A stretch of 64,000 bases of DNA from Streptomyces sp. NBC_01283 (lineage in GTDB: Bacteria > Actinomycetota > Actinomycetes > Streptomycetales > Streptomycetaceae): the NCBI RefSeq assembly GCF_041435335.1, contig NZ_CP108430.1, forward strand, positions 1,736,001 to 1,800,000. The letters run 5' to 3'. Position 1 is the stretch's first letter, and each line of letters starts with the position of its first letter. A program made the position numbers and the translations under genes. Positions 8,554 to 14,720 of this stretch are shown here, piece after piece. The notes beneath the pieces were generated by a model. That model was not told the origin of the DNA. It searched no databases and was given only the letters and a program-made list of their open reading frames with translations.

Positions 8554-10107
8554 ATGTCAGTACAAAGGCTGCGGGACGCCGGAAACCAGTCGGGCTTCTT
8601 CCGGGAGTTGGTCGAATCCTCACAGGACGCCATCCTCATGAAGACCCTGGACGGGCAGATCACTTTCTGGAATGCGGCAGCGCAGCGACTGTACGGATAC
8701 ACACCCGAAGAGGCCGTCGGCAGCCATGTCGGCATGCTCGTGCCCCCCGACCTCAAGGACGAGGAAACCGGCCTGCTGGAGCAGCTCGCCCGCGGCGTAC
8801 GGATCGAGCACTACGAGACCCGTCGGACGGCCAGCGGCGGTCGCGTCCTGGACGTCGACGTGACCCTGTGGCCGATCCGCACCCGCGACGGAGCCATCAC
8901 GGCCGCCTGCTCGATCATGCGTGACATCACCGCCCGCAAGAGATCCGAGGCGGAGCTCACCGAGTTGCACGCGCAGCAGCGGCAGATCGCGCTGGCCCTC
9001 AACCTCATGGGGAACGCCAAGCAGATCCCCGGCGCGCTCGCGGCCAGCCGGTATCTGCCGTCGACCCAGGGGCAGGGGGTCGGCGGGGACTGGTTCGACC
9101 TGATCGACCTGGGTGCCGGGCGGGTCGGGGTCTTCGTCGGGGACGTGATGGGGCGGGGCCTGGACGCGGCCGTGGTCATGGGCCAGCTGCGTTCCGCGGC
9201 CCGCGCCCTGGCCCTGGCGGGGCTTCCGCCGTGCGAACTGATGCAGACGCTGGACGCGTTCACGCGTGATCTGCCCGAACCGTTCGTCACCTGCGTCTAC
9301 TTGCAGGCCGACCCGGCCCAGGGTGAGGTGACGGTGTGCTCGGCCGGTCATCTGCCGGTGCTCCTCATCGAGCCGGACGCGACGGTCCGCGAGCTGCCGG
9401 TGCCGACCGGCATCCCCCTCGGGGTGGGCGGGGTGCCTCACCAGCAGGTCCGTCTTCCGCTGCGGGCCGGGACGACCCTGGCCCTCTACACCGACGGTCT
9501 GGTGGAGACGGCGAGCAGCGACATCGACCTCCGCCTGAAGCTGGTGACCAGCAAGCTGGAGGACGTCTTCGCCACTGCCGGTGGCCTGGAGAGCGCCGCC
9601 GACCACGTCCTGCACGCACTGCTGCCGGACACCGACGCGTACGCTGACGACGTGACCCTGCTGCTCGTCAGCTTCCCCACGGCACCCCTGGACACCGCGG
9701 AGACGCGTCTTGCCGACGAGGCGGTCTCGGTCCCGGCGGGGCGCCGGTTCCTGCGGGCCAAGCTGCGGGAATGGGGGCTCACGGCACAGGCCGACACGGC
9801 GCTCCTGCTGGCCTCCGAACTCCTGACCAACGCGTTCCGCCACGCGCGGGGGCCCATCGGTCTGCGGGTGTGGCACAGCGTCCGCGAACTGGGCGTGGAG
9901 ATCACCGACCACAGCACGCCGCGGCCGCGGGCCCGGCTCGCGGAGAGCACGGAGGAGGACGGCCGCGGCCTGCTCCTCGTCGAGGCCCTCGCCGACGCCT
10001 GGGGCACCCGGCCCACCACCAGCGGCAAGACCGTCTGGTTCACCTTGCTCGTCGCTCCGGTCGAGCAGGGCTCGGAACAGGCAGCTCTGGCGCCTGCGCC
10101 CGGCTGA
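8554..10107 (+). CDS. PAS / PP2C (SpoIIE-type) phosphatase / HATPase fusion, stress-response regulator
   Basis: A 517-residue cytoplasmic protein with three domains. A PAS domain fills about residues 12-125 (AQRLYGYTPEEAVGSHVG). A SpoIIE-type PP2C phosphatase follows at about 155-375, with the metal-binding aspartates in GGDWFDLIDLG and VFVGDVMGRGLDAA and a late Asp in YADDVTLLLV. A GHKL ATPase of the RsbW/SpoIIAB type ends the protein (ELLTNAFRHA N-box, EEDGRGLLLVEAL). Such fusions combine RsbU-like phosphatase and anti-sigma-like kinase activities, probably acting on an anti-anti-sigma factor. The ATG at 8554 has GAGG 8 bases upstream; the GTG at 8551 is too close. The ligand of the PAS domain is unknown. 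No partner anti-anti-sigma gene is seen nearby. Confidence 0.9.
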   Translation: MSVQRLRDAGNQSGFFRELVESSQDAILMKTLDGQITFWNAAAQRLYGYTPEEAVGSHVGMLVPPDLKDEETGLLEQLARGVRIEHYETRRTASGGRVLDVDVTLWPIRTRDGAITAACSIMRDITARKRSEAELTELHAQQRQIALALNLMGNAKQIPGALAASRYLPSTQGQGVGGDWFDLIDLGAGRVGVFVGDVMGRGLDAAVVMGQLRSAARALALAGLPPCELMQTLDAFTRDLPEPFVTCVYLQADPAQGEVTVCSAGHLPVLLIEPDATVRELPVPTGIPLGVGGVPHQQVRLPLRAGTTLALYTDGLVETASSDIDLRLKLVTSKLEDVFATAGGLESAADHVLHALLPDTDAYADDVTLLLVSFPTAPLDTAETRLADEAVSVPAGRRFLRAKLREWGLTAQADTALLLASELLTNAFRHARGPIGLRVWHSVRELGVEITDHSTPRPRARLAESTEEDGRGLLLVEALADAWGTRPTTSGKTVWFTLLVAPVEQGSEQAALAPAPG

Positions 10108-10152
10108 CGCCTTGGGAGGGCGGCATGCCTGCGGCACGGCCAGGGCAGGCAC

Positions 10153-10180
10153 GGGACGACGCCTCGTACGCGGCCGTCCC
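10153..10180. terminator. Possible hairpin between convergent genes
   Basis: GGGACG at 10153-10158 and CGTCCC at 10175-10180 can form a 6-bp stem in the 91-base gap between two converging genes. The stem is short and this is only a weak candidate. Confidence 0.25.
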
Positions 10181-10198
10181 AGCCCGCTGCTGCTTCCG

Positions 10199-11455
10199 TC
10201 AGCCGACCCGCGCCGCCTCGGGCTCCCCGGTGCCCTCCGTGGGCTCGGCACGGGCGGTGTCCTCCGGGCGCTCCACGGAGACGGAGCCAGAGCCGGAGCC
10301 GGCGGGCCCGGTGCCCGCGGTGGAGCCGTCCGGACGGCTCCAGCCGTCCTCCGGTTCGATCGCCACGCCGCGCCACCACGGCTCCGCCGGAGCGGAGTCC
10401 GACGCGGGCTCGAACGGCTGCCCCGGGACGGGCAGCGCGATCCTCGCCCCCACGGGGCCCGCCGCGGCGACCGTGCCCTCGCCCGGCGCGGCCCACGGGT
10501 GCGGCGCGAGGTTGAACGTGCCCCAGTGGATCGGCAGCATCACGCCTTCGGGCCGCCCACCCTGGAGGTCCAGGTGCGCGCGCAGCCCCTCCTCGGGCGT
10601 CATGTGGATGTCGGGCCAGAACTCGCTGTACGCCCCGATCTGGATCATCGTGACGTCGAACGGGCCGTGCTCGGCGCCGATCTCCTGGAAGCCGGCGAAA
10701 TAGCCGGTGTCCCCGCTGTGGTAGACGCGGTGCTCGGATCCCGTGACGACCCAGGACGCCCAGAGCGTGTGCTGCTGGTTGCGCACGCCACGGCCGCAGA
10801 AGTGGCGCGCGGGTGTCGCCGTGAGGGTCAGGCCCCCCACCTTCGCGGCCTCGTTCCAGTCGAGTTCGCGCAGCCGGTCGGCGGGGACGCCCCAGCGCTC
10901 CAGGTGGGCGCCGACGCCCAGCGGCACCGCGAAGACCGTGTCCGTGCCCGCCAGGGCCTTGATGGTGGGCATGTCCAGGTGGTCGTAGTGATCGTGCGAG
11001 ATCACCACGACGTCCACCGGTCCGAGCGCCGCGAGCGGCACCGGCACGGGGTGCAGCCGCTTGGGCCCGACCCAGGAGAAGGGGGAGCACCGCTCGCCCC
11101 AGACCGGGTCGAAGAGCACCCGCTGCCCGTCGATCTCGGCGAGCACGCTGGAGTGCCCCATCCAGGTGATCCGCAATCCGCTGGCGGGTGGCTCGGCGAT
11201 GTCGGCGAGGGTCGTCGCGTGCACGGGGATGGTGCCCGTGGGGCCGCGCCGGATCCGCTCTTCCTTGCGGAAGTAGATCTTCGCGAACTCGAGCGTCGAA
11301 CCGGTGGGCCGGGTCCGCGCCCCCTCGGGGTTCTGGAAGGACCCGTCGGCGAAGTTCGGCGATCCGTGGATCCTCGCGAGCCGCTCGCCGGCCGGATCCG
11401 CGCCGAAGGCGGCGGTCCTGAGCGAGCGGAGCCCAGAGCTCAGCGAACGGGACAC
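10199..11455 (-). CDS. MBL-fold metallo-hydrolase (UlaG/NAPE-PLD-like)
   Basis: A 418-residue metallo-beta-lactamase-fold hydrolase. The metal-binding motif HDHYDHLD is at residues 154-161; further ligands are the His in ARHFCGRG, the Asp in YHSGDTGY and the His in LPIHWGTF. This arrangement matches the group that includes lactonase-like UlaG and N-acyl-phosphatidylethanolamine phospholipase D. About 90 N-terminal residues precede the fold, and the last 80 residues are a Gly/Ser/Pro/Glu-rich tail. No signal peptide is seen. The GTG start has AGGAGGTG directly upstream. The substrate is unknown; a phosphodiester or lactone is likely. Confidence 0.87.
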   Translation of the reverse strand: MSRSLSSGLRSLRTAAFGADPAGERLARIHGSPNFADGSFQNPEGARTRPTGSTLEFAKIYFRKEERIRRGPTGTIPVHATTLADIAEPPASGLRITWMGHSSVLAEIDGQRVLFDPVWGERCSPFSWVGPKRLHPVPVPLAALGPVDVVVISHDHYDHLDMPTIKALAGTDTVFAVPLGVGAHLERWGVPADRLRELDWNEAAKVGGLTLTATPARHFCGRGVRNQQHTLWASWVVTGSEHRVYHSGDTGYFAGFQEIGAEHGPFDVTMIQIGAYSEFWPDIHMTPEEGLRAHLDLQGGRPEGVMLPIHWGTFNLAPHPWAAPGEGTVAAAGPVGARIALPVPGQPFEPASDSAPAEPWWRGVAIEPEDGWSRPDGSTAGTGPAGSGSGSVSVERPEDTARAEPTEGTGEPEAARVG

Positions 11456-11596
11456 AGCACCTCCTGGAAGGGATGTAGGTCTCCATTATGTGCACCGCCC
11501 GCGACAGCGGTCGTCCGGAGGGGCCCGCATCGGGCCACCCGAGCGTCCGCGCGTGATGTACTCCTACTGATCCCCCATTCAGCAGGAGTCCGCTCC

Positions 11597-12823
11597 ATGC
11601 CTTCAGCGCCCCCGGTACCCCCAGCGCCCGCCGCCCCCTCCCCCACACCCCTCCTCTCCCTCACCTGGACCGACCACATCACCGGCCACCGGGGTTTCCT
11701 CGTCATCGACCGTCTCGTACGCGGCGTCTGCAGCGGCGGTCTCCGGATGCGCCCAGGCTGCACGCTCGACGAGGTCACGGGACTGGCCCGCGGGATGACG
11801 ATGAAGGAGGCCCTGCACTACGACCCCAGCGCCCACTACATCCCGCTCGGCGGCGCCAAGGGCGGCATCGACTGCGATCCGCGCGCCCCGGAGGCGTACG
11901 ACGTCCTGGTCCGCTACCTGAGGGCGATGCGCCCCTACATCGAGAGCTCGTGGACCACGGGCGAGGACCTGGGGCTGACCCAGGATCTGGTCGACGAGGC
12001 GGCGGCGGAAGCAGGCCTGATCTCCACCGTCCAGGCCGTCTACCCGCTCCTGGACGACGAGGCGACGGCCCGCGCACGCCTGGCGGACGCGTTCGCTGTG
12101 GAGGTCGACGGGATCGGCCTGGACGAGCTGGTCGGCGGCCACGGGGTCGCCGAAGCGGTCCTCGCCGCCCTCGACCGCGCGGGCCACGCGCACGCGGGCA
12201 CACGCGTGGCCGTGCAGGGCCTGGGCACCATGGGCGGCGCCACCGCCCGCTACCTCACCCGGGCGGGGCTGACGACGGTGGCCGTCGCCGACATCAAGGG
12301 CACGATCGCCAACCCGGCGGGGCTCGACGTGGAGGCACTGCTCGCCGCCCGCGACGCGCACGGCACGGTGGACCGCGCGGTCCTGCGCCCCGGCGACCGC
12401 GAGCTCCCGGGCGAGGCCTGGCTGTCCACGGAGGCGGAGATCCTGGTCCCCGCGGCGGTGTCGTACACGATCAACCAGACCAACCAGGCGCGGATCACGG
12501 CCCGTTGGATAGCGGAGGCAGCCAACATGCCCGTGCTGCCCGAGGCGGAGCGTCTCCTGGCCGAGCGCGGCATCACCGTGCTGCCGGATGTCGTCGTCAA
12601 CTCCGGTACCAACGCCTGGTGGTGGTGGACGCTCTTCGGCGACATCGGGCCCGACGCGGACGAGGCCTTCGCGCACACCCGCCGCTCGATGCGGGCCCTG
12701 GTCGACGTGATGCTGCGGCGCGCGGAGGCGGACGGCACCACTCCGCGTACGGCCGCCCATGCGCTGGTGGCGGACCGTCTGCCGGTGATCGGGGAGCGAT
12801 TCGGCTGGTACGCGAACGCGTAG
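11597..12823 (+). CDS. Glu/Leu/Phe/Val dehydrogenase family protein
   Basis: A 408-residue NAD(P)-dependent amino acid dehydrogenase. The N-terminal dimerisation and substrate domain has Lys70 in GMTMKEA and the catalytic Lys88 in PLGGAKGGI; the Rossmann domain has the dinucleotide motif VQGLGTMGGATARYL. The family oxidatively deaminates glutamate or branched-chain and aromatic amino acids. The length is near that of Glu dehydrogenases and longer than typical 360-residue Leu/Val dehydrogenases, so the substrate is uncertain. The ATG at 11597 has AGGAG 8 bases upstream; frame further upstream is an antisense shadow of the hydrolase gene. A TetR regulator follows at once and may control it. Confidence 0.9.
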   Translation: MPSAPPVPPAPAAPSPTPLLSLTWTDHITGHRGFLVIDRLVRGVCSGGLRMRPGCTLDEVTGLARGMTMKEALHYDPSAHYIPLGGAKGGIDCDPRAPEAYDVLVRYLRAMRPYIESSWTTGEDLGLTQDLVDEAAAEAGLISTVQAVYPLLDDEATARARLADAFAVEVDGIGLDELVGGHGVAEAVLAALDRAGHAHAGTRVAVQGLGTMGGATARYLTRAGLTTVAVADIKGTIANPAGLDVEALLAARDAHGTVDRAVLRPGDRELPGEAWLSTEAEILVPAAVSYTINQTNQARITARWIAEAANMPVLPEAERLLAERGITVLPDVVVNSGTNAWWWWTLFGDIGPDADEAFAHTRRSMRALVDVMLRRAEADGTTPRTAAHALVADRLPVIGERFGWYANA

Positions 12824-12834
12824 CCGGGAGGTGG

Positions 12835-12848
12835 ATAGGCTGCCCGGC
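12835..12848 (+). promoter_or_regulatory. Candidate -10 box for leaderless TetR-family gene
   Basis: TAGGCT at 12835-12840 is followed by 8 bases and then the GTG at 12849. This is the usual layout of leaderless Streptomyces genes. The GGGAGG at 12825-12830 is too far from that GTG to serve as its ribosome site. Confidence 0.5.
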
Positions 12849-13463
12849 GTGGCGAGAGTGCGGTTGAGCGTGGCGGAACGGCGGGCGGAGCTGCTGGCCG
12901 CCACCGTCGAACAGATCGAGGTGCGTGGTGTGGCCGCCGTGCGCATCGCGGACGTGGCCGCGGCGCTGGGGGTGAGCAACGCGCTGGTCCTGTACCACTT
13001 CTCCACGAAGGAGAGGCTGGTGGCAGCGGCCTTCACACACGCCGCGGAGGCCGACCTGGCCCATCTCCGCGCCCTCCTGGGCCGCCGCACCACCGCCCTG
13101 CGCCGGCTGCGCGCAGCCGTCCGCTGGTACGCGCCCACCGGCCAGGCCAAGGGCTGGCGCCTGTGGATCGAGGGCTGGTCCGCCGCACTGCGCGAGCCCA
13201 CCCTGCGCACGGTGACGCGCGACCTGGACCAGCAGTGGAAGGCGGCCCTGGCGGAGGTCATCGCGGAGGGCGTCACCGAGGGCGAGTTCACCTGCTCCGA
13301 CCCCGGGACCACGGCCCTGCGGCTCACGGCCCTCCTGGACGGCCTCGCGGTGCAGATGACGGCCTACGAAGGCACGCTGCCCCGCTCCCGCATGCTGGCC
13401 TGGGTGGACGAGGCCCTGAACCGCGAACTGGGCCTGGCTCCGGTCGAAGCGCCGACGGGCTGA
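12849..13463 (+). CDS. TetR/AcrR family transcriptional regulator
   Basis: A 204-residue regulator. The N-terminal helix-turn-helix (about residues 8-60) reads VRIADVAAALGVSNALVLYHFSTK, and the rest is an all-helical ligand domain resembling the BetI-like C-terminal type. The GTG at 12849 is preferred because a TAnnnT box sits 8 bases before it; a GTG at 12831 in the same frame is possible. It begins 25 bases after the dehydrogenase stop, so it could be read from that transcript as well. Its ligand and targets are unknown; the neighbouring dehydrogenase is the obvious candidate. Five 8-bp repeats begin at its last codons. Confidence 0.87.
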   Translation: MARVRLSVAERRAELLAATVEQIEVRGVAAVRIADVAAALGVSNALVLYHFSTKERLVAAAFTHAAEADLAHLRALLGRRTTALRRLRAAVRWYAPTGQAKGWRLWIEGWSAALREPTLRTVTRDLDQQWKAALAEVIAEGVTEGEFTCSDPGTTALRLTALLDGLAVQMTAYEGTLPRSRMLAWVDEALNRELGLAPVEAPTG

Positions 13464-13495
13464 GGGGCTGATCGACTGAAGGGCTGACCGGCTGA
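13456..13495 (+). repeat. Five tandem 8-bp units, each ending in TGA
   Basis: CGGGCTGA, GGGGCTGA, TCGACTGA, AGGGCTGA and CCGGCTGA follow one another without gaps. The first unit contains the stop codon of the TetR gene. Because the period is 8, the TGA triplets fall in all three frames. Confidence 0.75.
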
Positions 13496-13519
13496 CGGAC
13501 CCGCCCCGCACGCGACGAA

Positions 13520-13552
13520 GCCGCCTGCCCGGTTCCCCCGAGGGCAGACGGC
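13520..13552. terminator. Hairpin terminator after the TetR gene, also downstream of the permuted tRNA
   Basis: CTGCCC at 13525-13530 pairs with GGGCAG at 13542-13547, and GCCG at 13520-13523 pairs with CGGC at 13549-13552 across a 1x1 mismatch, around an 11-base loop. It would terminate transcripts coming from both sides. Its outer arm overlaps one strand of the helix proposed for the tRNA precursor. Confidence 0.6.
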
Positions 13553-13709
13553 TCGCGTCAGGTGTCCAGAGATCAAAGCCGGAGCAGGCGACGTGGTGCT
13601 CTGCCGACTGAGCTACGCCGACCCGAAGTCGACGACGGGACTCGAACCCGCGACCTCCCCATTAGGAGTGGAAGTAGCCCGCGCCTTCGCACCTGGACGC
13701 TCTTACCGT
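13548..13709 (-). ncRNA. Candidate structured precursor around the permuted tRNA
   Basis: The flanks of the permuted tRNA are complementary. On the minus strand, GCGT-C-CAGGTG upstream (13700 down to 13690) pairs with CACCTGACGC downstream (13564 down to 13555), ten pairs with one bulged C. Outside it ACGGT (13709-13705) pairs with GCCGT (13552-13548) across an AAGA/GA internal loop, and inside it AGGCG (13686-13682) pairs with CGCCT (13590-13586). These helices would bring the two open ends of the anticodon stem together in one transcript. The limits of the RNA and its promoter are not determined. The pairings come from hand inspection, not from an energy calculation. Confidence 0.55.
13595..13671 (-). 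tRNA. Circularly permuted tRNA-Arg(CCU) gene
   Basis: Read on the minus strand, the 3' half of a tRNA (positions 29-72, 13671 down to 13628) comes first, then a 5-base linker TTCGG (13627-13623), then the 5' half (positions 1-28, 13622 down to 13595). Joined in normal order, the halves give exactly 72 positions. Acceptor: GTCGGCG with CGTCGAC, 7 pairs with one G-T. D-arm: GCTC, loop AGTCGGCA, GAGC. Anticodon arm: CC from the 5' half plus CCA from the 3' half pair fully with TGGGG around loop CTCCTAA, giving anticodon CCU. Variable loop AGGTC; T-arm GCGGG, TTCGAGT, CCCGT. T8, A14, G15-C48, G18, G19, A21, T33, A37 and C56 are all in place. CCA is not encoded. Maturation would need cleavage of both flanks, ligation in the anticodon stem and removal of the linker; no enzyme for this is seen. 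Permuted tRNA genes are known from some algae and archaea. Confidence 0.8.
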
Positions 13710-13720
13710 AGCGATCCCCT

Positions 13721-13750
13721 CCCACGGAGGCACCTGGTTTTCTCCGTGGG
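13721..13750 (-). terminator. Hairpin terminator after the SGNH hydrolase gene
   Basis: CCCACGGAG at 13721-13729 is the exact complement of CTCCGTGGG at 13742-13750, a 9-bp stem with a 12-base loop, 11 bases past the stop of the minus-strand SGNH hydrolase gene. It separates that gene from the permuted tRNA downstream, so the tRNA either has its own promoter or depends on read-through. Confidence 0.65.
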
Positions 13751-13761
13751 CGCCGCCGCCT

Positions 13762-14580
13762 TCAGGAAGCGGACTCGATGTGCATCCTGACGGTGTACGG
13801 GTCCACGCTTCCCTTGGCCGCCACGTGGTCGCCCGACGACTCTCCCCGCAGCCGCCGCCCGAACCACGGCACCAGGTACTCGCGCGCCCAGTTGATGTCG
13901 TCCCGCCGCACCTCAAGGGTGCCGCGCGGCGGCTCCGGGGGCCACGGCTGGTCCGGGTCCGCGGGGACCTCCAGGCCCAGGACCTGGGCCGCGCGGAGCG
14001 CCACGCGCGTGTGGCCCTCGGCGGAGAGGTGCAGGCGGTCGCCGTCCCAGGCGCGGCGGTCCTGGATGGTCTTGAGGGACCACAGGTCGAGGACCGGGCA
14101 GCCGTAACGGTCGGCGATCGCTCGGACATGGCCGTTGTACGTGGCGATCTTGCCGCGCAGATGCTTGAGGACCGGCACCCCGCGGGTGTCGAATCCCGTG
14201 GTCACCATGACGGTGCCGACCGACGAGGTGAGGTCGGCGACGGCTCGCTCGAACCGCTCGGCGACCTCGTCCGGGTCGGTGCCGGGGCGGATGATGTCGT
14301 TGCCGCCCGCGCAGAACGTCAGGAAGTCGGGGCCCAGCTCCTTGGCCAGGGGCACCTGGTCGGCGACGATCTGGTCGAGCAGCTTGCCGCGCACGGCGAG
14401 GTTGGCGTACCGGAACGTGTGCTCCGGCTGCCGGTCGTCGAGCAGCACGGCAAGGCGGTCGGCCCAGCCGACGAACGTTCCGTCAGGGCCGGGGTCCCCC
14501 ACGCCTTCGGTGAAGCTGTCGCCGACCGCTGCGTAGGAGGTGAATGTGTCAGGGATGAAGGATGTCGACTCTGCTCTCAC
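13762..14580 (-). CDS. SGNH/GDSL hydrolase family protein
   Basis: A 272-residue SGNH-fold esterase or lipase-like protein. The nucleophile Ser22 lies in AVGDSFTEGVGD, the block III Asn in CAGGNDIIRPG, and the catalytic Asp/His in DRLHLSAEGH. There is no signal peptide, so it is probably cytoplasmic. The last 60 residues extend past the SGNH core. The start is a GTG at 14580. The gene stands alone, between the permuted tRNA region and the alpha-galactosidase. Substrate unknown; these enzymes act on acyl esters of lipids, sugars or peptides. Confidence 0.9.
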   Translation of the reverse strand: MRAESTSFIPDTFTSYAAVGDSFTEGVGDPGPDGTFVGWADRLAVLLDDRQPEHTFRYANLAVRGKLLDQIVADQVPLAKELGPDFLTFCAGGNDIIRPGTDPDEVAERFERAVADLTSSVGTVMVTTGFDTRGVPVLKHLRGKIATYNGHVRAIADRYGCPVLDLWSLKTIQDRRAWDGDRLHLSAEGHTRVALRAAQVLGLEVPADPDQPWPPEPPRGTLEVRRDDINWAREYLVPWFGRRLRGESSGDHVAAKGSVDPYTVRMHIESAS

Positions 14581-14720
14581 ATCGTCATATCTTTCACCTC
14601 GCTAAGTGACCTACGCCACCGTAGGGAGGGGTTGACGGGGGGTGAGATAAGCCACCGGTCAAGATTCGTCCAAGCCAGGAATACCTGAGGGGTCCGACGG
14701 CACTCATACGCGACGGGCGT

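Noticed and set aside
10112..11596. N-terminal extension of the Glu/Leu/Phe/Val dehydrogenase frame
   Set aside because: It is antisense to the MBL-fold hydrolase, and a good ribosome site marks the ATG at 11597.
13595..13671. tRNA fragment left by an integrated element (att site)
   Set aside because: Both halves are present and complement each other in the acceptor stem, no integrase or direct repeat is near, and the order 3' half then 5' half is not what integration leaves.
13500..13720. Permuted group I intron around the tRNA halves
   Set aside because: The flanks are short, the exon before the presumed splice site does not end in T, and I could not recognise the P3-P7 core. A smaller or unknown element remains possible.
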